64,000 nucleotides of DNA, taken from Candidatus Thiodiazotropha endolucinida (GTDB lineage Bacteria > Pseudomonadota > Gammaproteobacteria > Chromatiales > Chromatiaceae). The DNA lies in NCBI RefSeq assembly GCF_001715975.1, contig NZ_MARB01000005.1, positions 178,818 through 242,817 of the forward strand, written 5' to 3'. The notes under the pieces were generated by a model. It was not told where the DNA came from, did not search any database, and worked only from the letters and a program-made list of their open reading frames with translations. Made by a program: the position numbers and the translations under genes. Positions 29,380-38,778 of this stretch are shown here, piece after piece (within the stretch, counting starts at the first letter, position 1; every line of letters begins with the position of its first letter).

Positions 29380-29590
29380 GCCGCAAATGAACGCCAATCA
29401 CCGCAGAATATCGCAAATGGTATGACACTTTATATGCATAACAAACAAACCGTCAGAGGGCCTGCAACAGGTTTCAACAATCTGAGTAGAGAGTCGGAAT
29501 ATCTGGGAATTGAGTTGAACGACTTCGGTCAACTCATTTTCCTTACATCTAATTTGCGCGTGATTGCGGTGATTGGCGTTCATTTGCGGC
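29380..29590. repeat. 26-bp perfect inverted repeat pair, CGCAAAT-type
   Basis: The left arm (29380-29405) starts GCCGCAAATGAACGCC; the right arm (29565-29590) is its exact reverse complement, 159 bp away. Partial pairing continues inward around a second CGCAAAT. The same GCCGCAAAT/CGCAAAT words recur at 41053-41108, so this is a dispersed repeat family distinct from the MITE. Confidence 0.88.
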
Positions 29591-29672
29591 ATCTCTGTTC
29601 TAGATATACTACCCGCTTGAGCAGGTGCGGCGTACTTGCGTATCCTGCACCATTCATCTTTAAGCCCATTCG

Positions 29673-32243
29673 ATGAACCAGGACCAGAACGACAGACTGC
29701 AGCTTGAAATGGTCGAGGCGGCCGAGTTTGACGGCAGGCGGCCTGAAGGGTTTGCACGCAAGGTTTTACTGGGAACCGCCCTGGCGTGGGCTCTGTTTCA
29801 GTTATGGGTCGCATCGCCCCTGCCGTTCAGTCTGGCTGTCGGGGTGTTTAATGATACAGAGATTCGTTCAATCCATCTGACATTTGCGATATTTCTGGCC
29901 TATCTCTCTTTTCCCCGCCGTAAGGTGATTACCCATACCATTCCCATTGCAGACTGGGTGCTTGCCTTGGTGGCAGCCATCTGCGCCATCTATCTGTTTC
30001 TCTTCTACGAAGCGCTGTCAGACCGCTCGGGAGCGCCGACAAGCCTGGATATTGCTGTTGCCATGTTGGGCCTGTTATTACTGTTGGAAGCCACCAGACG
30101 TGCTCTGGGTTGGCCGCTGATGGTGATCGGGATCTGCTTTCTGGGGTATACCTTCAGCGGACCCTGGTTACCCGATCTGCTTGCCCATAAAGGTGCCTCT
30201 TTAGCGCGCGTTGCTTCTCATCAATGGTTATCGACCGAGGGCGTGTTCGGTGTTGCCGTCGGTGTCTCCGCAGGTTTCGTTTTTCTGTTCGTGCTGTTCG
30301 GCAGCCTGTTGGAGCAGGCGGGAGGGGGACACTATTTTATCCGTGTCGCCTATGCCTTGGTGGGACATCGACGGGGAGGCCCGGCAAAGGCTGCAGTATT
30401 GGCCTCGGGATTAACGGGGATGGTCTCGGGATCCTCCATTGCCAATGTCGTCACCACAGGCACGTTTACCATTCCACTGATGAAACGGGTGGGATTCAGT
30501 GCGGAGAAATCCGGCGCCATCGAGGTGGCTGCCTCAACCAATGGTCAAATCATGCCACCAGTGATGGGGGCCGCCGCTTTCCTGATGGTGGAGTATCTCA
30601 ATATCTCCTATCTGGAGGTTATCAAACACGCCTTTCTACCGGCGGTTTTAAGCTATATCGGTCTTATGTATCTGGTGCACCTTGAAGCGGTCAAGGCGGG
30701 AATGCAGGCTGAGAAACGCAGTAGAGCGCTGACTTTAAAACAACGGTTGTTGGGTTGGGGCCTGACCCTCTCAGGTGTGAGCTGCTTTCTGTTTTTGGCC
30801 TATTGGCTGCTTGCGATGGTCAGCAAGCTGTTCGGTGACTACAGCTTTTACGCCAATGCAGGATTGGTTTTGCTGTTTTATGGCTTGTTGATCTATTGCG
30901 AAGTGCGCTGCGGTTTGCGAACACGCCAACAGGAATCTGCCGAAACCATGACCGTCGGTACCGCACTCCTGGGTGGACTCCACTTCCTGCTTCCGATCCT
31001 GGTATTGGTCTGGTGTCTGATGTTGTTACGCCTCTCTCCGGCAACCGCCGTGTTCTACTCCATCTGTTTGATGATTGTGATTCAACTCACCCAGGAGGGA
31101 TTGCGGGCACTGTTCCTGGGTGGGTCCGTAATCATGGGTATCAGGCATGGTTTTACTACACTGGTCGTAGGAATGGAGTACGGTGCACGAAACATGATCG
31201 GTATCGGAGTCGCGACCGCGACTGCGGGTATCGTGGTTGGGACAGTCAGTCTGACTGGGATAGGGCAGGTGATGGGTGAGTTGGTCGAGACACTTTCCCT
31301 CGGATCGGTAGTACTGATGTTGCTGTTAACAGCGTTGATTTGCATGATCTTGGGTATGGGGCTGCCCACGACCGCCAACTATATCGTTGTCTCGACGTTG
31401 ATGGCGCCGGTTATCGTGCAGCTCTCCGCCGCCCATGGTTTGGACATACCGCTAGTAGCTGTACATATGTTTGTATTCTATTTCGGTATTCTGGCCGATG
31501 ATACCCCACCGGTGGGATTGGCTGCCTATGCGGCAGCCGGTATCTCCAACGGCGATCCGATCAGAACAGGTCTGCAATCGTTTTATTACGATATCCGCAC
31601 CGCAATACTGCCATTCATGTTCATTTTCAACACCAATCTTTTGATGATCGGTATCGATAGCCTGTTAGAATTTCTTGTTGTTGTATCGCAGGGCGTCGTG
31701 GCTATGCTGCTGTTCGTCTCCGCAACCCAGGGTTGGTTGTTGGTCCGAAACCGCTTATGGGAAACCCCGCTACTGTTATTGGTGGTTTTTTCCCTTTTTC
31801 GTCCCGATTTCTGGCAGGGTTATTTTTTTCCCGCCATGGAGTGGCGCCCCGTGCAGGGTGTCGAATCGCATATCGACTCCCTGCCGTTGGGAGGTAAGGT
31901 GCGACTGCAGGTTGAAGTGGAAGATGAAGAGAGTCTGATGAGGACTCGGGAGATCATTTTCACCAAACCTGAATCTCACACAGGGGGTTACCTTAAGAGT
32001 ATGGGCTTTATTACCGAGCCGGATGGCGATACGCTTCGTGTTATCGATATTGGTTTCCTTAGCGCGGCCGAGCAAGCCGGTCTGATCGCAGGGTTCAATC
32101 ACCGGATTACCGGTTACTACAGTCAAAGTAAACAGCCACATAGCGGCTGGTTTCTGATACCGCCCCTGTTGTTGATGGGAGGTATTCTGTGGCTCCAGTA
32201 TCGTCGCAGCAACCTGCGTGAGCAGACAAACCTGGGAGTATAA
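29673..32243 (+). CDS. TRAP transporter fused small/large permease (4TM/12TM) with DUF3394
   Basis: This 856-residue inner-membrane protein fuses the small (DctQ-like) and large (DctM-like) subunits. Many hydrophobic helices cover residues 25-730. Typical DctM blocks include SGLTGMVSGSSIANVVTTG and the LGMGLPTTANYIV region followed by ADDTPPVGLA. The C-terminal soluble part and last helix (about residues 690-850) fit DUF3394, common in TAXI-type permeases. It would use Na+ or H+ to import the solute bound by the TAXI receptor upstream. It is followed by a DUF302 gene after 1 bp. Confidence 0.93.
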   Translation: MNQDQNDRLQLEMVEAAEFDGRRPEGFARKVLLGTALAWALFQLWVASPLPFSLAVGVFNDTEIRSIHLTFAIFLAYLSFPRRKVITHTIPIADWVLALVAAICAIYLFLFYEALSDRSGAPTSLDIAVAMLGLLLLLEATRRALGWPLMVIGICFLGYTFSGPWLPDLLAHKGASLARVASHQWLSTEGVFGVAVGVSAGFVFLFVLFGSLLEQAGGGHYFIRVAYALVGHRRGGPAKAAVLASGLTGMVSGSSIANVVTTGTFTIPLMKRVGFSAEKSGAIEVAASTNGQIMPPVMGAAAFLMVEYLNISYLEVIKHAFLPAVLSYIGLMYLVHLEAVKAGMQAEKRSRALTLKQRLLGWGLTLSGVSCFLFLAYWLLAMVSKLFGDYSFYANAGLVLLFYGLLIYCEVRCGLRTRQQESAETMTVGTALLGGLHFLLPILVLVWCLMLLRLSPATAVFYSICLMIVIQLTQEGLRALFLGGSVIMGIRHGFTTLVVGMEYGARNMIGIGVATATAGIVVGTVSLTGIGQVMGELVETLSLGSVVLMLLLTALICMILGMGLPTTANYIVVSTLMAPVIVQLSAAHGLDIPLVAVHMFVFYFGILADDTPPVGLAAYAAAGISNGDPIRTGLQSFYYDIRTAILPFMFIFNTNLLMIGIDSLLEFLVVVSQGVVAMLLFVSATQGWLLVRNRLWETPLLLLVVFSLFRPDFWQGYFFPAMEWRPVQGVESHIDSLPLGGKVRLQVEVEDEESLMRTREIIFTKPESHTGGYLKSMGFITEPDGDTLRVIDIGFLSAAEQAGLIAGFNHRITGYYSQSKQPHSGWFLIPPLLLMGGILWLQYRRSNLREQTNLGV

Positions 32244-32244
32244 A

Positions 32245-32712
32245 ATGCGTGTAATTTTGGCACTCTGTACGCTGTTTCTGATTGCCGGTCCTTGTATGGC
32301 GAATGGGCCTGCGGATTCATCCTCTGCGGTAAAAGTCTTCAGGTCCGGGGAACCTTTCGAAGATGTTGTTGATAACATCAAGATGGCCATTGTCGAGCGA
32401 GGGCTCCTGGTCAGCGGTACCCTCCATGTGAGTGATATGTTGAATCGCACGGCACCGGACCTGGGTTACGCCGAGGTATTTGCCAAAGCGGAGTCTGTAG
32501 AGTTTTGCAGTGCACTGATTTCACACAAAATGGCCCAGGCAGCCCCCGAGAATATCGCCATATGTCCTTTCACAATTGCGGTCTATGTAAAGCAGACAGA
32601 TGCGGAACAGGTATATGTCGCCTATCGTTCCCCTCATCTCGCTGGAAAGGGTAAAGAGGTAGCCGATGAGATCATTGCCCTGATGGAGGGCATTATTGAG
32701 GATTCCATTTGA
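32245..32712 (+). CDS. Secreted DUF302-domain protein
   Basis: The 155-residue precursor begins at the ATG at 32245 with GGGAG at 32234-32238. An upstream in-frame GTG (32218) lies inside the permease gene and is less likely. A signal peptide ends about residue 20 (CMANG). The rest matches DUF302: VFRSGEPFEDVVDNIKMAI, a central LGYAEVF-type loop, then CPFTIAVY and a C-terminal helix. DUF302 proteins are small periplasmic or soluble proteins of unknown function. Direct coupling to the TRAP permease suggests an accessory role there (inference). Confidence 0.8.
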   Translation: MRVILALCTLFLIAGPCMANGPADSSSAVKVFRSGEPFEDVVDNIKMAIVERGLLVSGTLHVSDMLNRTAPDLGYAEVFAKAESVEFCSALISHKMAQAAPENIAICPFTIAVYVKQTDAEQVYVAYRSPHLAGKGKEVADEIIALMEGIIEDSI

Positions 32713-33179
32713 GTTTTTCTTGCTTGATATGTTGTAACTTACGTCATAGGGGATGTGTGTTAGTGTTAACAGATACAACGCAGGCACTCGGAAAATGAGA
32801 ATAGTCATCTCTCTCTATGCCGTGCCGTTGCTGGGGCAAGTGGTGAATCGGGTGTACAAAGATCCTGTCATGGGGAGGCTCAGGGGGCTGATAAACCAAC
32901 AGACATTGGATTGCCGGTGACCTTTTAGTCGAAAACCGAGTAAAAAACTGCAGATTTATTGATCATGATCAATACATTATGGGGACTGAATTCAGGCAGT
33001 ACAGATATTTAGTTTATTATTTAGCTTAATAATCATTGAGTTATGTGGCATCGTTAAGGCGCGATTATTGTGCAGACTGATTCTGCCCCGATTTAAGAAC
33101 AGACGCATCTTGCCGTTTATATGGAGAATGGAATGCATCGGGTTTTGCCTTCCAAAGGGGTTTATTGGAGAGAGGGGTA
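32713..33179. other. Intergenic region upstream of the membrane/MoxR cluster
   Basis: No supported gene in 467 bp. It contains a partial MITE terminus (TTAGTGTTAACAG at 32760-32772) and an FNR-like palindrome at 32959, followed by an AT-rich stretch likely to hold the promoter. Confidence 0.6.
32959..32972. promoter_or_regulatory. FNR/ANR-type binding site
   Basis: TTGATCATGATCAA is a perfect match to the FNR consensus TTGAT-N4-ATCAA and is a full 14-bp palindrome. It lies 208 bp upstream of the start at 33180. If it acts at -41.5, transcription would start near 33007. Other CRP/FNR-family regulators with the same half-site are possible. Confidence 0.65.
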
Positions 33180-34442
33180 ATGTCAGAAGTTTATAAAGTT
33201 ATCTATACCGGTAAGCTGAAACCGGGCACCAACCAGGATCGGATCATTGCCCTGTTCAGTGAGAAATTCAAATTAGGGCCGGATAAGGCAGAAAAGCTGA
33301 TTATCAGCGGCAGGCCGGTGACCTTGAAAAAGGATATCGATCTGGAAAAGGCAGAGAAGTATCAAGAGTCCCTTGAGAAGTTGGGCCTGATCATCGAACT
33401 CGATCCTAAACCCCCGGTGGATGAGCCGGGGATGCCTGATAAATCATCCGAGCTCTCTCTTGTGAGTTTCGATAATGGCGATGAGGATGCAACCGAGGTA
33501 TTGGATCCCACAATGAATCCTGCCGGTGGGCGCTGTCCCAAATGCGGATCTCCGAACATGCAGATGGGAATCTGTCAGGATTGCGGTATCGTAGCTGCCA
33601 AATATCATGCAGCCCAGGCCAGGGAAGCTGATATGGCCACTCAGATCGATCAGGGAAAGACTGACGCAGGAACTGAAGAGAACCCCTACACCACGCCTGA
33701 AGCAGAGCTTGAGCAACCTGTGGAAGGTGATATGACAGGTCCCCATGGCGTATCCGCCGGGAACGGACTCAAGTGGATCGGCAAAGGGTGGTGGCATTTC
33801 AAACAGGCGCCCGTGAGCTGGATTGCAGTGATACTCATATGGTTTGTCTTGGCGTTCGTGTTCAGTTTGATTCCTATCCTCGGCGCCCTTGTGGTCAACG
33901 TTTTAACCCCGGTTTTGATCGCCGGCCTGATGATAGGTTGTCACGAGCAGGACCAGGGAGAAGATTTCTCTGTCAGCTACCTGTTTGCAGGATTTGCCAA
34001 CAACGCCGGTCAAGCCATATTGATTGGCGTCTTCTATCTGATATTTATGATCCTCTTCGCCGTCGGGTTTGCCGCTTTGATGTTTGGCAGTATTGGCGAG
34101 CTGGCCGCGCAACAAGCCGATCCTGAAGCGATGGCGATGTTGTTTTTCTCATCCTCATTCGTGATTGGTCTGCTGGTCGCGGCCCTGTTGTTTATACCGA
34201 TAATGATGGCCTATCTGTTTGCACCGGCATTGGTGGCATTGAACGAGATGTCCGCCTGGGAGGCAATGAAAGCAAGCTTCACGGGTTGCCTGAAGAATAT
34301 CCTGCCGTTTTTTCTCTATAGCCTGGCTGCTATTGTGTTGATAATCGTGGGATTCATCCCGTTTGGCCTGGGACTGCTGATCGTTTCTCCAATTCTGATC
34401 GCTGCAATCTATTCGGCCTACCGGGATATCTACTACAGCTGA
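33180..34442 (+). CDS. Zinc-ribbon multi-pass membrane protein (BPSS1780-like)
   Basis: The protein has 420 residues from the ATG at 33180, preceded by GAGAGGGG. Residues 1-80 form a small alpha/beta domain (KVIYTGKLKPGTNQDRIIAL) seen in proteins with a variable number of C-terminal modules. A zinc ribbon follows with CPKC (119-122) and CQDC (132-135), then from about residue 200 at least five membrane helices similar to the BPSS1780/DUF2189-like family (WWHFKQAPVSWIAV). Function unknown. It is 3 bp upstream of the RDD gene and heads the likely FNR-controlled operon. Confidence 0.75.
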   Translation: MSEVYKVIYTGKLKPGTNQDRIIALFSEKFKLGPDKAEKLIISGRPVTLKKDIDLEKAEKYQESLEKLGLIIELDPKPPVDEPGMPDKSSELSLVSFDNGDEDATEVLDPTMNPAGGRCPKCGSPNMQMGICQDCGIVAAKYHAAQAREADMATQIDQGKTDAGTEENPYTTPEAELEQPVEGDMTGPHGVSAGNGLKWIGKGWWHFKQAPVSWIAVILIWFVLAFVFSLIPILGALVVNVLTPVLIAGLMIGCHEQDQGEDFSVSYLFAGFANNAGQAILIGVFYLIFMILFAVGFAALMFGSIGELAAQQADPEAMAMLFFSSSFVIGLLVAALLFIPIMMAYLFAPALVALNEMSAWEAMKASFTGCLKNILPFFLYSLAAIVLIIVGFIPFGLGLLIVSPILIAAIYSAYRDIYYS

Positions 34443-34445
34443 TCC

Positions 34446-35159
34446 ATGCGGGTTGAACTCACAGAAGAGGATTCTGTAGAACCACTCGATACCCTGCTGA
34501 GTTATGAAATCCCGGAGGGGGTGCTACTCGATTATCGCCTGGCCGGACCGGTAGTACGAGCCTGCGCCTGGGCGATTGATACCGCAGTGCGCGGTGTAAT
34601 CTATCTTGTTCTGGTGCTCGTAATGTCCCTTCTGGGTGGTTTGGGCATGGCCGTCATTCTGATCGGTTTTTTTCTCATTGAATGGTTTTATCCAGTGGTG
34701 TTCGAAATTCAAAACGGCGCCACTCCGGGTAAGCGTGCCATGGGTATTCATGTCATACAGGACAATGGCACACCGGTGACGCCAAGTGCCTCAGTAATAA
34801 GAAACCTGTTGAGAACGGCTGATTTTCTACCCTTTCTCTATGCAACCGGTCTGTTGGTTATGCTGGTCAACAAGCGATTCAAGCGTTTGGGTGATCTGGC
34901 GGCAGGTACTGTGGTGGTCTATCGTGATACTCAGAAAAAACGGGATCTGCCTCCTCAGGCGGTTGCCAGTAAACCGCCCGTTGAACTCTCCGAATCCGAG
35001 CAGTTGACCCTGTTGGCCTTCGCCGAGCGAGGTAAGAGGCTTTCCCTGGGACGACGCCAGGAGCTGGCGGAATTGTTGACTGAACAGACAGGTTTGAGAG
35101 GAGATGCTGCTGTCGATGTGCTCTACGCCTACGCAAACTGGATACTCAAGGGACGCTGA
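34446..35159 (+). CDS. RDD-family membrane protein
   Basis: The 237-residue protein has an RDD domain: the Arg-containing first helix (LAGPVVRACAWAIDTAVRG), the GATPGKRAMGI loop and the RFKRLGDLAAGTVVVY end, with about four membrane helices between residues 30 and 160. A soluble C-terminal tail of about 70 residues follows. RDD proteins are poorly understood; some act as transporters. Its stop overlaps the SpoIIM-like start by 1 bp. The same gene order with SpoIIM, DUF4129, MoxR and DUF58 genes is widespread in proteobacteria. Confidence 0.85.
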   Translation: MRVELTEEDSVEPLDTLLSYEIPEGVLLDYRLAGPVVRACAWAIDTAVRGVIYLVLVLVMSLLGGLGMAVILIGFFLIEWFYPVVFEIQNGATPGKRAMGIHVIQDNGTPVTPSASVIRNLLRTADFLPFLYATGLLVMLVNKRFKRLGDLAAGTVVVYRDTQKKRDLPPQAVASKPPVELSESEQLTLLAFAERGKRLSLGRRQELAELLTEQTGLRGDAAVDVLYAYANWILKGR

Positions 35160-36148
35160 TGAGACAACAGCAGTTTGAAATGGAAAACCAGTCCCTATGG
35201 GATCATATTACGGTGCTGATGGATGACCTGAGACGCCCGCAAGGCAAACGGCGTCTGTCGTTGCAGGAGCAGTTATGCTTTCCCGCCCACTATCGTCAGC
35301 TCTGCAGCCACTATGCGCTGGCGCGTGGTCGCGGTTTCAGTCCTGCCCTGATCGAACAGTTGCATGGCATGGTGTTACGTGGACATTCGCTGTTCTATCG
35401 CCAGCAGGGAGGGTGGCGATGGCGACTGCTTGGCTTTATCTCTGCCGGGTTTCCCAGTGCTGTGCGCCGTAGCGGTGGGTATTTTGCAATCTCTTTGCTT
35501 TTTTTTCTTCTGCCGGCCGTGCTGATGGGGGTAGGTTGTTATCAGCAGGAGGATTTGATCTACACGCTTATCGACGATACGACTGTGGCACAGATGGAGA
35601 GCAGTTACGATCCGACCAATCTACGATTGGGGCGTGCGCTTGAGCGTGAGTCCGAAACCGATTTCACCATGTTCGGTTACTATATCCTGAACAATATCGG
35701 GATCGGCTTCAGGACCTTCGCCAGTGGAATACTATTTGCTGTCGGGACACTCTTTATACTGCTGTTCAACGGATTGGTGATCGGTGGTTTGGCCGGTCAC
35801 TTAACGCAACTTGGTTATCACGATACTTTCTGGCCATTTGTCTCCGGCCATGGCTCATTCGAGTTGACCGCCATCGTGATTTGCGGTGCTGCGGGATTGC
35901 GCCTGGGGCATGCGGTGATTGCACCCGGGCAGTGGACGCGCGTGCAAGCGCTCAAGCATCAGGCGGAAGAGGCATTGCTGCTGGTCATGGGGGCGGCACT
36001 GATGCTGCTCGTGGCTGCCTTTATCGAAGCCTTCTGGTCTTCCATGCAGTTGCAACCCATGACTAAATATCTTGTGGCGGCCCTTCTCTGGTCCGTGGTT
36101 ATCGCCTACCTGTTAATGATGGGCAGGGGGCGGCGTGGATCTCACTAG
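35159..36148 (+). CDS. SpoIIM-like (stage II sporulation protein M family) membrane protein
   Basis: The 329-residue protein has a soluble helical N-terminus (residues 1-95) and five to six membrane helices from about residue 105. The segment NNIGIGFRTFASGILF followed by GTLFILLFNGLVIGG and GHGSFELTAIVICGAAG is the SpoIIM family signature. In Bacillus SpoIIM works with peptidoglycan hydrolases in engulfment; proteobacterial versions occur with MoxR/DUF58 genes and their role is unknown. It overlaps the next gene by 14 bp. Confidence 0.85.
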   Translation: MRQQQFEMENQSLWDHITVLMDDLRRPQGKRRLSLQEQLCFPAHYRQLCSHYALARGRGFSPALIEQLHGMVLRGHSLFYRQQGGWRWRLLGFISAGFPSAVRRSGGYFAISLLFFLLPAVLMGVGCYQQEDLIYTLIDDTTVAQMESSYDPTNLRLGRALERESETDFTMFGYYILNNIGIGFRTFASGILFAVGTLFILLFNGLVIGGLAGHLTQLGYHDTFWPFVSGHGSFELTAIVICGAAGLRLGHAVIAPGQWTRVQALKHQAEEALLLVMGAALMLLVAAFIEAFWSSMQLQPMTKYLVAALLWSVVIAYLLMMGRGRRGSH

Positions 36149-37619
36149 GATTGCCATCAAGCTGAGACCTCGGCAAGCCTGGGAGAGTATCGATCTTGGT
36201 TTTGCCATGGCACGGAAGTGGTTTATGCCACTTTGGTCCCTATGGCTTTGCAGTGCACTGCCCATGATGGTTGTTTTGGCGCTGTTGCCTTTACCGCTTT
36301 GGTTGGCCGGTCTGATACTGTGGTGGTTTAAGCCGCTATATGAGCCGACGCTGCTCTATTGGTTGAGTCGTCGCCTGTTCACGGAAACCACCCCCATCAA
36401 GACGGTATTTCGCAGTTGGTTGAAGATTGTACTGCCCCAGCTGGTGGCCAATCTTACATGGCGCCGGTTGAGTCCCTCCCGCTCTTTTGTCATGCCGGTG
36501 GTCGTTCTCGAGGGATTGAAGGGCCGTCAACGCAGCAGTCGTATCGGGGTCCTCAGTCGTGAGACCCATGCGGCCGGTTGGTTGACGCTGGTAGGTCTTC
36601 ATTTCGAAATCGTATTGGAGCTGGGTTTTATTTTGCTTGTTCTCAGCCTGATCCCACAAGAGCTCCTCTGGATCGATTGGCAAAGCTACATTTTCGATCC
36701 CGATCCGTTGAGTGAGTGGCTGCACCATGGTTGTGCCTTGCTGGCGATGTCGCTTATCGCCCCCTTCTATGTATCCGGCGGCTTTGCACTCTATCTCAAC
36801 CGGCGTAGCCAGCTCGAAGCCTGGGATCTGGAGATTGGCTTGAGAAACATGGCTCAACGTCATCAACGCAGGCCATTGGCGGGTGCGGTATCACTCCTGC
36901 TTGTGGCCGCCTTGACAGTGGTTGGCATGCAACCTGGAACCGTTGATGCGTTGACGATGGATCCCAGGGAGTCTCGGGATCTGATCAATGAGGTTTTGGC
37001 CGAGAATGAGTTCGGTCGTTATCAAGAGCTTGGTTACTGGAAATACATCGGCGAGGAGTCAGACGAGGAAGAGAACGGTTGGCTGGTCGAGTGGTTGCAA
37101 CGACTCATCGGCGGGTTTGCCAATGATCTGGCATATTACGGCGAGGTGGCCCTGTGGCTGGTCGTGGCGGGCATTCTGGCCTATCTGCTCAACTGGTTTA
37201 TCCAGAACCGCTCCCTGCTACAGGGGAGGGGGGGGCCACAGCGCAACAACAGCAGACAGATTCCCAGTCAGGTCGCCGGACTCGATCTGCGTCCTGAGAG
37301 CTTGCCGGACGATCCGGCCGCAAAGGCCGCCTCCCTGATCGAAGATGGTGATTACAGGGGAGGATTCAGCCTGCTCTACAGGGCCGCCTTGTCGGTGTTG
37401 GTTCACGATCATGCAATAGAGATTGTCGAGGGTGCCACTGAGGGTGAGTGCCTGAGCAGCGTCCATGGTGTGATCGAGGATGATTCCAGTGCCTACTTTT
37501 CCCGCTTGACCGGAATGTGGCAGCAAATAGCCTATGGACATGTGCAGCCGCCGAAGGAGAAGGCGCTGTTGCTGTGTCGTGATTGGCATAGCTTTTTCGG
37601 GGCCAGCAGTGCGGAATAA
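36135..37619 (+). CDS. Membrane protein with C-terminal DUF4129-like domain
   Basis: The 494-residue protein has an N-terminal membrane region (residues 25-230, about four helices), a membrane helix at about 249-265, a periplasmic segment, another helix at about 336-354 and a cytoplasmic DUF4129-like domain at about 390-490 (AASLIEDGDYRGGFSLLYRA). DUF4129 occurs in transglutaminase-like and MoxR/DUF58-associated membrane proteins. The start is embedded in the SpoIIM-like gene. It overlaps the DUF4350-like gene by about 11 bp, indicating a tightly coupled operon. Confidence 0.75.
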   Translation: MDLTRIAIKLRPRQAWESIDLGFAMARKWFMPLWSLWLCSALPMMVVLALLPLPLWLAGLILWWFKPLYEPTLLYWLSRRLFTETTPIKTVFRSWLKIVLPQLVANLTWRRLSPSRSFVMPVVVLEGLKGRQRSSRIGVLSRETHAAGWLTLVGLHFEIVLELGFILLVLSLIPQELLWIDWQSYIFDPDPLSEWLHHGCALLAMSLIAPFYVSGGFALYLNRRSQLEAWDLEIGLRNMAQRHQRRPLAGAVSLLLVAALTVVGMQPGTVDALTMDPRESRDLINEVLAENEFGRYQELGYWKYIGEESDEEENGWLVEWLQRLIGGFANDLAYYGEVALWLVVAGILAYLLNWFIQNRSLLQGRGGPQRNNSRQIPSQVAGLDLRPESLPDDPAAKAASLIEDGDYRGGFSLLYRAALSVLVHDHAIEIVEGATEGECLSSVHGVIEDDSSAYFSRLTGMWQQIAYGHVQPPKEKALLLCRDWHSFFGASSAE

Positions 37620-38778
37620 CGGTGTGCCAATTGCAGCCGCTCTGATAGTGCTGATACTCATCGGAGGCATGCTTGGTTCATGGTTTATGAATAATTTCGA
37701 ATATGTATCGGAACAGGTTCGAGGCAACATGGGAGCAGAGGCGAGACGCAATCCCCTGCTTGCCGCTGAACGCTATCTGTCCCGTCTTGGCCTCTCCGCG
37801 AGCAGTCATATGGGCCGTCAGCTCCTCGTCGAACCCCCGACGCGGCCGGGATTGCTTCTGGTCAGAGATCTTGGGCCTCCACTTCCCCAATCCCGTGTGG
37901 CTGATCTGTTGGGTTGGGTGGAGCGTGGTGGATCTCTGGTTGTGACACCGGGCAATGCCGTTGAGGAGGGGCGCGGGCATCCGTTATTGGAGCAGTTTGC
38001 GGTGGTCGTGGAATCGGATGAGTTTTTCGCAGCGGAAGAGGCTGGTTCCATCACAGTGCCGTGGAGCGGAGATTCGCTGCAGATCGATTTCGATTCGGAC
38101 AAGTGGTTTAGTGTGTATAGCGAGGATAACCATTCAGCATCACCGGATAACGGGTTTTCGCATCTGTTGCGTTTTCCCTGGGGCGAGGGTAGCGTGACAT
38201 TTCTCAGCGACAGCGACTTTTTGACCAATGACCGGATTGGTGAGAAGGACCATGCCCTGTTGTTGGCATATCTTGCCGATGATCTGGATCATGCCTGGCT
38301 GCTATACGATTCCCAGATGCCATCCCTGATATCATTCATCTGGCGGGTTGCCCCTTATCTACTGATCAGCATTGCACTGTTTGGAATAGTCGCTATCCGG
38401 CGATTCCAGTACACCACCGGCCCATTGCTTTCACCACGCATGACAAAGCATCGGGATCTATTGGAGCACCTGCAGGCGACTGCAGAGTTTACCTGGCGGC
38501 AGAATCCTTCAGTGGGTCTGCTTGAGGCAACGCGCAAAGAGGTGGAAAAGCGCTGGTTGGTAAGTCACCCGCTGTTGCAACAGATGGATCAAAAGGCCCG
38601 CTGCAACTGGTTGGCAAACCACACAGGGATGACCGCCGATTCGATACATAGAGCGCTCTATTCCCAGCAGGGCGATACGGGTCAACTGATCAAAATCACA
38701 ACAAATCTGCAACGGCTTTTTACCGCGTTGCACCCAGACAGGAATGAATACAATGGTAGCGGAAGCAGGGTTAAGTGA
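37609..38778 (+). CDS. DUF4350-like membrane-anchored protein
   Basis: From the GTG at 37609 the protein has 389 residues; an earlier in-frame ATG at 37534 gives a basic Cys-rich extension that is only a shadow of the previous gene. A membrane helix at about residues 5-24 is followed by an extracytoplasmic DUF4350-like domain (LLVRDLGPPLPQSRVADLL, then VERGGSLVVTPG) and a second helix at about 248-266, then a cytoplasmic helical C-terminus. The architecture is that of MoxR-operon membrane proteins related to the GldG ABC-accessory fold. It overlaps the MoxR start. Confidence 0.75.
   Translation: MRNNGVPIAAALIVLILIGGMLGSWFMNNFEYVSEQVRGNMGAEARRNPLLAAERYLSRLGLSASSHMGRQLLVEPPTRPGLLLVRDLGPPLPQSRVADLLGWVERGGSLVVTPGNAVEEGRGHPLLEQFAVVVESDEFFAAEEAGSITVPWSGDSLQIDFDSDKWFSVYSEDNHSASPDNGFSHLLRFPWGEGSVTFLSDSDFLTNDRIGEKDHALLLAYLADDLDHAWLLYDSQMPSLISFIWRVAPYLLISIALFGIVAIRRFQYTTGPLLSPRMTKHRDLLEHLQATAEFTWRQNPSVGLLEATRKEVEKRWLVSHPLLQQMDQKARCNWLANHTGMTADSIHRALYSQQGDTGQLIKITTNLQRLFTALHPDRNEYNGSGSRVK

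Larger units (their letters stand above)
29297..29672. other. Repeat-bearing gap between TRAP receptor and permease
   Basis: No supported gene. The gap holds an isolated MITE terminus (29355-29368) and a pair of 26-bp inverted repeats (29380-29405 and 29565-29590). Confidence 0.7.
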
